Shown here one piece after another: positions 16,887-24,789 of a stretch of DNA of 64,000 nucleotides. The DNA is from an uncultured Acidobacteriaceae bacterium (GTDB taxonomy: Bacteria; Acidobacteriota; Terriglobia; Terriglobales; Acidobacteriaceae): the NCBI GenBank assembly GCA_903842065.1, contig CAIMKZ010000093.1:62001-126000 (forward strand). The letters run 5' to 3'. Under the pieces are notes generated by a model that was not told the DNA's origin, ran no database searches, and saw only the letters and a program-made list of their open reading frames with translations. The position numbers were made by a program, and so were the translations under genes. Position 1 is the stretch's first letter. Each line of letters opens with the position of its first letter.

Positions 16887-18965
16887 CTGACCTCCCCATC
16901 CCCCAATTCGCCCGAACTTGTCGAGATTCTGCGCTCGGTCTTTGGCTTTTCGAAGTTCCGTTCCGGTCAGGAAGAGGTCTGCCGCGCCGCCATCTCCGGC
17001 CGCGACCTGCTCCTCGTTATGCCCACCGGCGCCGGCAAAAGCCTCTGCTATCAACTCCCCGCCATCGCACGCGGCGGCGCAGCGCTGATCGTCTCTCCGC
17101 TCATCGCCCTCATGGAGGATCAGTTCGCCAAGCTTGCAGCGCTCAAGCTTCGCGCGGCCCGTATCCACTCTGGCCTGGAGCGCGAAGTGGCACGCCAGGC
17201 CGCGCGCAGCTACCTCGACGGCCAGCTCGACTTTCTCTTCATCGCTCCCGAGCGCCTGCGCGTCCCGGGATTTATCGAGATGCTAGCCAAGCGCAAGCTC
17301 TCCCTCATCGCCATCGACGAGGCCCACTGCATCTCCCAATGGGGTCACGACTTCCGCCCCGACTACCGCATGTTGGGCGAACACCTTCCCCGCCTGCGCG
17401 GAGCAGAAAATCCCTGCCCGGTTCTGGCCACTACCGCCACGGCAACGCCCACGGTCCAAAAGGACATCGTCGACCAGCTCGGCATGGTCAAGCCGCTCAA
17501 ATTCATCCACGGCTTCCGCCGCGACAACCTCGCCATCGAGGTCGTAGAACTCCCGGTCCCCGAGCGGCCCCGCGCAATCGTAGGCCTGCTTTCCGACCCG
17601 GCACGACGGCCCGCAATCGTCTACGCCACCTCCCGCAAGCAATCTGAAAAACTGGCTGAGGAACTGGGTTCGGCCGTGCGCGCCGCGGCGTATCATGCAG
17701 GCCTCGACCCCGACACCCGCGAGCGCGTGCAGACCGCCTTTCAGTCCGGAGCTCTTGATGTAGTTGTTGCCACCATCGCCTTTGGCATGGGCATCGACAA
17801 GGCCGACATCCGCACCATCATCCACGCCGGACTCCCCGGCACCCTCGAGGGCTTCTACCAGGAGATAGGCCGTGCCGGCCGCGACGGCAAGCAGAGCCGT
17901 ACGTATCTGATGCACTCCTACGCCGACCAGCGTACCCACGACTTTTTCCTCACGCGCGACTATCCGCCGGTCGACCAGCTAACCCGTATCTTCAAATCGC
18001 TCGACGACGAAGCGCAACCGGTAGAAGAACTGCGCGCCGCGATAGTGGCAAAGCAAAAACTAACCGAAGAGGAGTTCGACAAAGCCCTTGAAAAGCTCGA
18101 AATTCACGGCGGCGCGCGTGTGGACTTCGGCGGGCTCGTCGTCCGCGGCTCCGACGGCTGGAAGAAGACCTACGGTGTGCAGGCAGCGCACCGCGCCGAG
18201 CAGTTCGAGCGCGTGGTTCGCTTCTCAGACTCCAGCGGCTGCCGCATGGCCGCGCTCGTGGGCCACTTCGGCGACGTGGCAGACGCCCAGCGCAGCTGCG
18301 GCCGCTGCGATATCTGCGATCCCGCCGGAGCCGTGTTGCGCGTCTTCCGCCACGCCACAGCGGTCGAGCGCGCCCTTGCCCAGGCTGTCATCGACGAACT
18401 CAAGCCGGTCGATTCCCTCGCCACCGGCACACTCCAGCGCAGGCTCGAAATCGAAAACCGCAACGAGTTCGCCTCTCTGCTCGACGCCATGGCCCGCGCC
18501 GGGCTGATTGAATTTGAGGAAGCCGAGTTCGAGAAAGATGGCGAGCTGATCCGCTTCCGCAAGGTGCGTGCGACGGATGCGGGCCTGGAGGTTCGCCGCA
18601 CGACGCCGGTCGAATTATTGATGAGCGACGGCATCGGTGACGAGTTTGCAACCCCCGCGCAGACAGCCAAGCCGCGCGCAAAGAAGCCAACTGCCTCGCC
18701 AAAGAGCGCCCCGAAGCAATCCGCCCCCGAAGCACTCACCCCCGAGCAGGAGGCGCTGGCCGAATGCATTCGCGAGTGGCGCGCCGCAGAAGCGAAGAAG
18801 CTGCGCATGCCGGCCTTCATGCTCCTCCATGATCGCACCATCCGCGCCATCGCCGCGGCCCGGCCCGAAAATCCGAACCAGCTACTTGCCGTGGACGGCA
18901 TGGGGCAGGCCAAGGTGGATAAGTTCGGCGAGGAAATTCTGGGGCTGTGCCGAACGGCAAAGTAG
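16887..18965 (+). CDS. recQ: ATP-dependent DNA helicase RecQ, start codon uncertain
   Basis: A 3'-5' helicase of recombination and fork repair. Walker A PTGAGKSLCYQLP, DEAHCISQWGHDFRPDY (~144), motif VI IGRAGRDG, the zinc-binding CGRCDICD (~470) and a C-terminal HRDC domain (PAFMLLHDRTIRAIAA, ~625-690) are all present. RecQ homology (VEILRSVFGFSKFRSGQEEVC) begins upstream of the first ATG (17019), which sits directly before Walker A, and no ATG, GTG or TTG exists in frame between them. CTG 16887 is the nearest plausible start; otherwise the Q-motif region would be lost. Confidence 0.9.
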   Translation: MTSPSPNSPELVEILRSVFGFSKFRSGQEEVCRAAISGRDLLLVMPTGAGKSLCYQLPAIARGGAALIVSPLIALMEDQFAKLAALKLRAARIHSGLEREVARQAARSYLDGQLDFLFIAPERLRVPGFIEMLAKRKLSLIAIDEAHCISQWGHDFRPDYRMLGEHLPRLRGAENPCPVLATTATATPTVQKDIVDQLGMVKPLKFIHGFRRDNLAIEVVELPVPERPRAIVGLLSDPARRPAIVYATSRKQSEKLAEELGSAVRAAAYHAGLDPDTRERVQTAFQSGALDVVVATIAFGMGIDKADIRTIIHAGLPGTLEGFYQEIGRAGRDGKQSRTYLMHSYADQRTHDFFLTRDYPPVDQLTRIFKSLDDEAQPVEELRAAIVAKQKLTEEEFDKALEKLEIHGGARVDFGGLVVRGSDGWKKTYGVQAAHRAEQFERVVRFSDSSGCRMAALVGHFGDVADAQRSCGRCDICDPAGAVLRVFRHATAVERALAQAVIDELKPVDSLATGTLQRRLEIENRNEFASLLDAMARAGLIEFEEAEFEKDGELIRFRKVRATDAGLEVRRTTPVELLMSDGIGDEFATPAQTAKPRAKKPTASPKSAPKQSAPEALTPEQEALAECIREWRAAEAKKLRMPAFMLLHDRTIRAIAAARPENPNQLLAVDGMGQAKVDKFGEEILGLCRTAK

Positions 18966-18997
18966 TATGTTTATGTTGAGTATGTTATGTTGTGTAT

Positions 18998-19465
18998 ATG
19001 TTGAACTTGCCCCATCCCTCGGCTAAAGCCAACGAAATTCGCCACTTTCTCTGTCAGAAGTACTTTGACCCGGCCCGGAAGAGGAGCGAGACGCTAGTCA
19101 CGCTTCGTGCCGGAGACATTCATCGCGAGATGGGGCTGAAGAATCGCGTACCGAGCGTCTGCCAGGTGATGGAGTCAAAGCTGCTCGAAAAAGAGGCGGG
19201 CGTAAAGGTCAGTTCCAAGCAGGGGCCCCCGAGCGGCCGGGGAACGACGCTGACGGTGACCTATACGGTTTCATTGGACTCCCGTGCCCCCGCTTCGAAT
19301 GAGATCCAACCCAGGCAAGATGACTCGATCAGCACGGGGTGGGAGCTGTTCTTTGCTCTGCGCGGAATCGGGAAAGACTGGTACAAAGACGCCGGCGGCG
19401 GTGAGGCCTGGCTGAAGAACGAGCGCGAGAACTTCTACAGCGAGGAGAAGAGCAAATGGCTGTAA
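18998..19465 (+). CDS. Winged-helix-like hypothetical protein, partner of PIN protein
   Basis: The 155-residue protein is not recognised. The N-terminal half (ANEIRHFLCQKYFDPARKR ... LRAGDIHREMGLKNRVPSVCQVMES) looks like a winged helix-turn-helix: basic, with a GDIHREMGL helix and a recognition-like helix. The C-terminal half is charged and ends in NERENFYSEEKSKWL. ATG 18998 is preceded by TATGTT 6 nt upstream (leaderless pattern); GTG 18992 is an alternative. The last 10 nt overlap the PIN gene, so it may be an unusual antitoxin. Function is inferred from position only. Confidence 0.6.
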   Translation: MLNLPHPSAKANEIRHFLCQKYFDPARKRSETLVTLRAGDIHREMGLKNRVPSVCQVMESKLLEKEAGVKVSSKQGPPSGRGTTLTVTYTVSLDSRAPASNEIQPRQDDSISTGWELFFALRGIGKDWYKDAGGGEAWLKNERENFYSEEKSKWL

Positions 19466-19887
19466 GGCGCGTCTATTGGGACACGATGCTATTTATCTAC
19501 TGGCTGGAGGAGCACGCGGAGTTTGCGCCGCAGGTCGAGTTGCTTGCCACGCGAATGGCCGCTCGCGGAGACCGCATCTGCGCCAGTTATCTTTCTCTGG
19601 GCGAGGTTCTCACCCGGCCGTATCAAAAGGACAACCGGCAGTCGATTGCCGATGCCGAGCGCCTCTTCGACTCGAACATTGTGGAGATGCTGCCTTTCGA
19701 CAGGAGTGCGGCTCGCGAGTATGCCCGTCTGCGCGCCACGGCAAAGGTGAGGCCCGCCGATGCCATGCACCTGGCCTGCGCCGCGGCAGGAAGTGTGGAC
19801 CTGTTCGTCACCAACGACATGGAACTTTGCAGGCTCCAGGCTACGGGGTTGCCGTGGATCGCCGGCCTCGACGGCAGAATCTTCTGA
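19456..19887 (+). CDS. PIN-domain protein (VapC-like ribonuclease toxin candidate)
   Basis: The 143-residue protein has the four acidic PIN residues in order: D9 (VYWDTMLFIYWLEE), E50 (SLGEV), D102 (ADAMHLACA) and D121 (VTNDMEL). This is the metal-binding set of VapC-type RNases. It overlaps the upstream winged-helix-like gene by 10 nt, like a toxin-antitoxin pair, but the partner lacks the size and AbrB/RHH features of normal VapB. It is followed by a strong hairpin. Ribonuclease activity and toxicity are inferences. Confidence 0.8.
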   Translation: MAVRRVYWDTMLFIYWLEEHAEFAPQVELLATRMAARGDRICASYLSLGEVLTRPYQKDNRQSIADAERLFDSNIVEMLPFDRSAAREYARLRATAKVRPADAMHLACAAAGSVDLFVTNDMELCRLQATGLPWIAGLDGRIF

Positions 19888-19895
19888 AAATGCAA

Positions 19896-19923
19896 ATAGC
19901 GTGAGCCCGAAGACTCACGCTAT
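19896..19923. terminator. Bidirectional terminator between convergent PIN and PPIase genes
   Basis: ATAGCGTGAG-8-CTCACGCTAT is a perfect 10-bp stem, 8 nt after the PIN stop and 33 nt from the PPIase stop. The 15 nt leading into it (19882-19896) are identical to 41973-41987, before the xseB terminator. Confidence 0.75.
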
Positions 19924-19955
19924 CGACGATTGTTAGTGCTGGATGGTGAAGCCGC

Positions 19956-20486
19956 TTAGCTCACCCGCTCAATCACCAGCGATTCAAGCACGACCGGCTT
20001 GACAGGCTTGTCCTGCGAGCCGCGCGCTACCTTTGAGATCTTCACCACGATATCCTGGCCCTCGGTGACTTCGCCGAAGATGGTGTGGTTGCCGGTTAGC
20101 CACATCGTCGGCGCCACGGTGATGAAGAACTGGCAGCCGTTGGTGTTCGGGCCGGAGTTGGCCATGGCCAGCTTGCCGGGTACGTCGAACTTGTGCGGCG
20201 AGCCCTTGGTCTCGTCCTCGAAACGGTAGCCGGGGCCGCCCATGCCGTTGCCGCCCGGGTCGCCGCCCTGGATCATGAAGTCGGGGATCACGCGGTGGAA
20301 GATGGTGCCGTCGTACAGCTTGTCGGTGGACTTGGCGCGGGTAACGGGGTGGACCCACTCGCGGGAGCCCTCGGCGAGGTCGATGAAGTTCTTGACGGTG
20401 ACGGGGGCATCGGCCTCAAACAGCCGCACAACTATCTTGCCTTCCGTGGTGTTAAACACTGCATAGGTTCCGGGTGTGGATGCCAT
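19956..20486 (-). CDS. Peptidyl-prolyl cis-trans isomerase, cyclophilin type
   Basis: A 176-residue cytosolic cyclophilin catalysing proline isomerisation in protein folding. Family blocks are GKIVVRLFEADAPVTVKNF, FHRVIPDFMIQGGDP, YRFEDE, GKLAMANSGPNTNGCQFFIT and GNHTIFGEVTEGQDIV. The tryptophan typical of cyclosporin-sensitive forms appears in MWLTGNHTIFGEV. ATG 20486 follows AGGAG; a longer frame upstream has no cyclophilin character and no signal peptide. A monocistronic minus-strand unit. Confidence 0.92.
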   Translation of the reverse strand: MASTPGTYAVFNTTEGKIVVRLFEADAPVTVKNFIDLAEGSREWVHPVTRAKSTDKLYDGTIFHRVIPDFMIQGGDPGGNGMGGPGYRFEDETKGSPHKFDVPGKLAMANSGPNTNGCQFFITVAPTMWLTGNHTIFGEVTEGQDIVVKISKVARGSQDKPVKPVVLESLVIERVS

Positions 20487-20746
20487 ATCTGCTCCTGGGT
20501 TGGATTCTGTGCGTTGCCGGCGAAAAGTGGCCGGTATTCCGGATTTGCAGGGTGTTGACCCTGATCCCGGAGGCGCTACTTTCAATGTATCGTAATGCAC
20601 GCTTCGAACGTCCATATTGTAGGCTTTTCGGTGTGGTTCAGTTGACGCCGGGCTGCGCAGCTTTGGGTTCCCCCACCGATCTCCGGGAGCGTTTCCCTTA
20701 ACCTCGATCCCCCGCGGCATGGGTGCCGCGAGAAATGGAAACGGAT

Positions 20747-21442
20747 ATGAAGAGGACAATTACCGCGATTTTCATCTGCCTGCTGCTCACAACCCAGGCC
20801 TTCGCTGGTTCCTCGCGCGAAAGTCTCCAGGCGCGTATCAATGCGGCCAAGCAGGTGGTTGACGAGATTATGAACGCCAACGACAGCACCATCCCCAGCA
20901 ACATCCTCAAGCAGGCCACCTGCGTCGGCGTCATTCCCGGCCTCAAGAAGGGCGCATTCGTCTGGGGCGGCGAGTATGGGCAGGGAATTGTTACCTGCCG
21001 CACCGGGCATGGATGGAGCGCTCCTGTATTCATTCGCATGGCCGGCGGATCGTTCGGACTCCAGATCGGTGCGCAGTCTACGGATCTGGTCTTGGTTGCG
21101 GTCAACGATCGCGGTTTTCAGGACCTGCTCAAGAGCAAGTTCAAGATCGGCGGCGATGCCGCAGCGGCTGCCGGCCCTGTAGGGCGTGCCGGTTCCGCGG
21201 CGACCGACTGGAAGATGGACGCCGAGCTGCTCAGCTACTCCCGCAACAAAGGTCTGTTCGCGGGCATCGACCTCAACGGCGTCAGCGTGACGCAGAACAG
21301 AGAAGATACCGACCTCTACTTCGGCAAGCCGCAGGACGCCGAGGAAGTGCTCAAGGGTAGCGTAGGCGTTCCGCAGGGCGCGGTCTTGTTTGTCCGCACT
21401 GTGGCCAAGGCCTTCGTCAAGGCCAAGGCAGAACAGAAGTAG
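20747..21442 (+). CDS. Secreted SYLF-domain (YSC84-like) lipid-binding protein
   Basis: The 231-residue protein has a signal peptide (MKRTITAIFICLLLTTQAFA) and a SYLF domain: QATCVGVIPGLKKGAFVWGGEYGQGIVTCR, APVFIRMAGGSFGLQIGAQSTDLVLV, and a Gly/Ala-rich GPVGRAGSAATD followed by YSRNKGLFAGIDLNG. SYLF domains bind phosphoinositides in eukaryotes; bacterial members are periplasmic and of unknown role. ATG 20747 is chosen because the signal peptide starts there; ATG 20735 is possible. A strong terminator follows. Confidence 0.85.
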   Translation: MKRTITAIFICLLLTTQAFAGSSRESLQARINAAKQVVDEIMNANDSTIPSNILKQATCVGVIPGLKKGAFVWGGEYGQGIVTCRTGHGWSAPVFIRMAGGSFGLQIGAQSTDLVLVAVNDRGFQDLLKSKFKIGGDAAAAAGPVGRAGSAATDWKMDAELLSYSRNKGLFAGIDLNGVSVTQNREDTDLYFGKPQDAEEVLKGSVGVPQGAVLFVRTVAKAFVKAKAEQK

Positions 21443-21466
21443 CCACTTTGACCCATAGCAATCTAC

Positions 21467-21493
21467 AAAGGCCCGGCTCGCAGCCGGGCCTTT
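21467..21493 (+). terminator. Intrinsic terminator after the SYLF gene
   Basis: AAAGGCCCGGCT-3-AGCCGGGCCTTT, a perfect 12-bp stem, 24 nt after the stop codon. Confidence 0.85.
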
Positions 21494-21557
21494 GGCTTTC
21501 TATCGCTCGGTCTGCTGCCATAGTCCGCTTGAGGCGGATAAACTGTTGATTAGCCTC

Positions 21558-22457
21558 ATGCGAGAGACACTCCAGTACTGGCTGGTGTTGACCGTGGCGC
21601 GGCCTCTGGGCTGGTTGCCGCGAGGTCTGGCCCGTCTCTTTGCGGGTTTCATCGCGCTGGCCGTGTATCTCGGCCTCGGACGCCTCCGCCGCGTGGGCCG
21701 TCGCAACCTCGACCTCGCCTTCCCGGCGCTTGACGCAAAAGCCAAACAGACAATCTTGCGCCGGCTCTACCGGCACCTTGGCTGGCTGATGGTCGAGTTC
21801 TGCCGTATGGAGCGCTACACGCTTGAGAACTCCCGCGACTGGCTCCGCGTCGAGGGCCACGAACACTATCTGGCGGCCAAAGCGCGCGGCAAAGGCGTTC
21901 TTGTCGTTACCGGCCACCTCGGCGCGTGGGAGCTGTCCAGCTTCTACCACTCCATGCTAGGCCACCCCATGGGCATGATCATCCGGCGACTAGACAACCG
22001 CAAGCTCGACGCATTTGTGAACGGCGTCCGCTGCCGCCACGGCAACTTCGTCATCCACAAGGACGACTTCGGCCGCTCACTGCTCACCACCATGCGCGCC
22101 GGCGGGACGGTCGGAATTTTGATGGACACCAATATGACCCCGCCGCAGGGCGCGTTTGTCGACTACTTCGGCGTTCCGGCCTGCACCGGTACAGGTCTGG
22201 CGCACATTGCGCGCAAGACCGGCGCGGCGGTCCTGCCCGGTGCAATGTTTTGGGAGGCGGGCGAGAAGCGCTACGTCCTCCGCTTCGGCCCGGAGATTGA
22301 AATTCCCCACACCAGCGACGTGAGCGCGGATATCCTCGAAGGCACGCAGCGCTGCACCAAGGCCATCGAGCGCTGGGTGCGCCGCTATCCCGACCAGTGG
22401 CTGTGGATTCACCGCCGCTGGAAGACCCGTCCGGCCGGCGAGCCGAAGATCTACTGA
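21558..22457 (+). CDS. LpxL/HtrB-type lipid A acyltransferase family protein
   Basis: A 299-residue inner-membrane acyltransferase likely adding a secondary acyl chain to lipid A or a related lipid. It has an N-terminal hydrophobic anchor (LARLFAGFIALAVYLGLG), RRVGRRNLDLAFP, the catalytic H-x4-E in VVTGHLGAWELSSFY (~118-130), and GTVGILMDTNMTPPQGAFVDYFG. ATG 21558 is chosen; earlier in-frame starts would overlap the terminator. It lies 25 nt upstream of lpxD, supporting a shared role in outer membrane synthesis. The acyl donor and acceptor are unknown. Confidence 0.85.
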   Translation: MRETLQYWLVLTVARPLGWLPRGLARLFAGFIALAVYLGLGRLRRVGRRNLDLAFPALDAKAKQTILRRLYRHLGWLMVEFCRMERYTLENSRDWLRVEGHEHYLAAKARGKGVLVVTGHLGAWELSSFYHSMLGHPMGMIIRRLDNRKLDAFVNGVRCRHGNFVIHKDDFGRSLLTTMRAGGTVGILMDTNMTPPQGAFVDYFGVPACTGTGLAHIARKTGAAVLPGAMFWEAGEKRYVLRFGPEIEIPHTSDVSADILEGTQRCTKAIERWVRRYPDQWLWIHRRWKTRPAGEPKIY

Positions 22458-22482
22458 ACAGACAGATCCAAAGGAGTTCAAG

Positions 22483-23505
22483 ATGAAGCTGGGCGAACTG
22501 ATCGAAGCGCTGGGCGGAACGCTGGCCAACGGATCTCCGGACCTTGAACTCGCAGGCGTTAACTCCACCGTCCGCGCCGGTGAGCGCGAGCTCGTCTTCG
22601 CCGAGGATGAATCGTCGGCCGCGCAGGCTCTCCAAAGCAGCGCCGGTGCGGTTGTCCTCAAGCCGGGACTCGTTTCCAGTTACGAACCGTCGCGTGCCGT
22701 AGTCGAAGCCCGCTATCCCCGCATGTGGTTCGCCCAGGCCGCAAAACTGCTCAAGCCCAAGCCCGCTGCGGGCGGAGTGCACCCCACAGCGGTCGTAGGC
22801 GAAGGCGTCTCTCTGGGCGAGGGAATCACCATAGGCCCCTGCGCGGTCGTAGGCGCGGGCGCATCCATCGGCGCTGGAACCCGCATCGAGGCCGGAGCCG
22901 TCATCGGCGAGGGCGTTGTCATCGGCGCCGACTGCCGCATCTATCCCCGCGTCGTCATCTATTCCGGCACAACCATCGGTGATCGCGTCATGCTTCACGC
23001 CGGAGCGGTCCTCGGCGCGGACGGCTTCGGCTACGTCCGCGATGCAAAAACCGGCGCGCACACCCAGTTCCCACAGCAGGGAACCCTCGTCATCGAAGAC
23101 GACGTCGAGATCGGCGCAAACTCCACCGTTGACCGCGGCGCGCTCGACGAGACCCGAGTCCGCCGCGGCGCAAAGTTCGACAACCTCGTCCACGTGGCCC
23201 ACAACTGCGACATTGGCGAAGACGCGATCCTCGTCTGCGGCGTCGGTATCTCCGGCTCCTCGAAGATCGGACGCGGTGCGGTTCTGGCCGGTCAGGTCGG
23301 CCTCGGAGATCACGTCACCATCGGCGACGGTGTCATCCTCGGCGGCCAGGCCGGAGTCTTCCCCGGCAAAACGTTGACCAACGAGGGCCTGCCGCCCGGC
23401 ACAATCCTCTACGGAACCCCGGCGCGGCCCGTCCGCCAGGTATTGCGCGAGCAGGCTGTGCTGGCACGGCTGGCAAAGAAGACCGGCCCCAAAGAGTCCC
23501 GATAA
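22483..23505 (+). CDS. lpxD: UDP-3-O-acylglucosamine N-acyltransferase
   Basis: LpxD adds the N-linked 3-hydroxyacyl chain in the third step of lipid A synthesis (cytosol, acyl-ACP donor). The 340-residue protein has the N-terminal uridine-binding domain (LGELIEALGG ... GVNSTVRAGERELVFAED) and about ten left-handed beta-helix hexapeptides (ITIGPCAVVGAGASIGAG onward). The catalytic histidine is in LVHVAHNCDIGED (~241). An AAAGGAG site precedes ATG 22483. It is probably co-transcribed with the acyltransferase before it; the usual lpxA/fabZ neighbours are absent. Confidence 0.96.
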   Translation: MKLGELIEALGGTLANGSPDLELAGVNSTVRAGERELVFAEDESSAAQALQSSAGAVVLKPGLVSSYEPSRAVVEARYPRMWFAQAAKLLKPKPAAGGVHPTAVVGEGVSLGEGITIGPCAVVGAGASIGAGTRIEAGAVIGEGVVIGADCRIYPRVVIYSGTTIGDRVMLHAGAVLGADGFGYVRDAKTGAHTQFPQQGTLVIEDDVEIGANSTVDRGALDETRVRRGAKFDNLVHVAHNCDIGEDAILVCGVGISGSSKIGRGAVLAGQVGLGDHVTIGDGVILGGQAGVFPGKTLTNEGLPPGTILYGTPARPVRQVLREQAVLARLAKKTGPKESR

Positions 23506-23654
23506 TCGCGACGCTGGCCGAAATCTACGGTGCGGTTTCGCGATGGGTTACAGCCCGGCTTTGTTTGAAGTAAACTTATCTCCTGCGTCGCCGAAGCTTC
23601 CCACGCTGCTTTTGGAAATTACTATAGAGCCGACAGAGTTCTAAGGCGAAGTAA

Positions 23655-24644
23655 TTGGACGATATTCCGATTTTCCCGGCGGTTCCGTTCTTGTCCATCA
23701 GTTCAACCGCGGGCCCACAGATTGCGAGTTTGAACATGCTCAGCGAGAACCCGAACTTTTATCGCGAACTCCTTCACCAGATGCGTGACGGTGTCTACTT
23801 CGTAGACAGGCAGAGGCGAATCCTTTACTGGAATGAAGGCGCGACACGCCTGACAGGATATTCGGAACAAGAGATGGTAGGCCGGAACTGCAACGACAAT
23901 CTCCTCAACCATGTGGACGGCTGTGGGCACGGCCTGTGCGAGGATGGGTGCCCATTGACGGCGACTGTGGCTGACGGCCAGGGGCGCGAGGCGCAGGTCT
24001 TCCTGCGGCACAAACAAGGCCATCGGGTTCCGGTCTTGGTGAGGGTTCAGCCCATCCGGAGCAACGACGGAAGCATTGATGGCGCGGTCGAGATCTTCAG
24101 CGACAACTCCGCACAGATCGAGGCCGAACGCAAGTTGGAAGAGATGCGGCGTATGGCCTTTCTCGATCATCTGACAAATCTCCCTAACCGGCGGTTTGTC
24201 GAACTGGCGCTCAAGGCGGCACACTCTGAGTACCAGGTTCACAACAGCCCCTTTGGCGTCATGATCCTCGATGTCGACGGGTTCAAGCGTATCAACGATA
24301 CTGCCGGACATCCCGCCGGAGACCGCGTGCTCAAAGAGGTCGGTCTTACGCTGGCCGATTCCCTCCGGCCCAGCGACATCGTCGGCCGCTGGGGCGGGGA
24401 CGAGTTTCTAGCCATCGTCAAGAATGTAGATCAAGATGCTTTGCGCTGTCTCGCCGAGCGTTGCGTGGCGATCGAATCCAAAGTGGATGTCCCCATCAAC
24501 GAGGGCGAGCGAGTCTCGATCTCTGTCTCAATCGGCGCAGGCCTCATTCAATCCTGCGAGGGGGTTGATGCAGTCGTCGAGCGGGCAGACCGGCTCATGT
24601 TTGTCAGCAAGTCGGGCGGCCGGAACCGCGCCACCGCCGAATAG
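23655..24644 (+). CDS. PAS-GGDEF diguanylate cyclase
   Basis: The 329-residue cytosolic sensor cyclase makes c-di-GMP. A PAS domain (~35-150) with YFVDRQRRILYWNEGATRLTGYSEQEMVGR holds a cysteine-rich insert (CGHGLCEDGCPL), possibly a metal or redox site. The GGDEF domain follows (DHLTNLPNRR, LDVDGFKRIND), with an intact RWGGDEF active site (~246-252) and an RPSD inhibitory I-site five residues before it. The start is TTG 23655 or ATG 23736; both keep the PAS domain. No EAL domain and no obvious operon partner. Confidence 0.88.
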   Translation: MDDIPIFPAVPFLSISSTAGPQIASLNMLSENPNFYRELLHQMRDGVYFVDRQRRILYWNEGATRLTGYSEQEMVGRNCNDNLLNHVDGCGHGLCEDGCPLTATVADGQGREAQVFLRHKQGHRVPVLVRVQPIRSNDGSIDGAVEIFSDNSAQIEAERKLEEMRRMAFLDHLTNLPNRRFVELALKAAHSEYQVHNSPFGVMILDVDGFKRINDTAGHPAGDRVLKEVGLTLADSLRPSDIVGRWGGDEFLAIVKNVDQDALRCLAERCVAIESKVDVPINEGERVSISVSIGAGLIQSCEGVDAVVERADRLMFVSKSGGRNRATAE

Positions 24645-24757
24645 GGAGCCTGGCTTCGGGCCAGAGCACTAGCCCGCCCCCGCACAGCTTCCCGCGGCAG
24701 TGTCATTAATCTTTGACCGGATATTCAACTCCCCGTAACATCCCCGCGCGAAAATGA

Positions 24758-24782
24758 CCTTGGTAGACGACCTACCAAGGAG
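24758..24782 (+). promoter_or_regulatory. Hairpin covering the pstS ribosome binding site
   Basis: CCTTGGTAG-5-CTACCAAGG is a perfect 9-bp stem (24758-24766 with 24772-24780). Its 3' arm contains the AAGG of the AAGGAG ribosome binding site (24777-24782) for GTG 24790. It could block translation, or the dyad could be a DNA operator. Confidence 0.5.
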
Positions 24783-24789
24783 CTTGACT

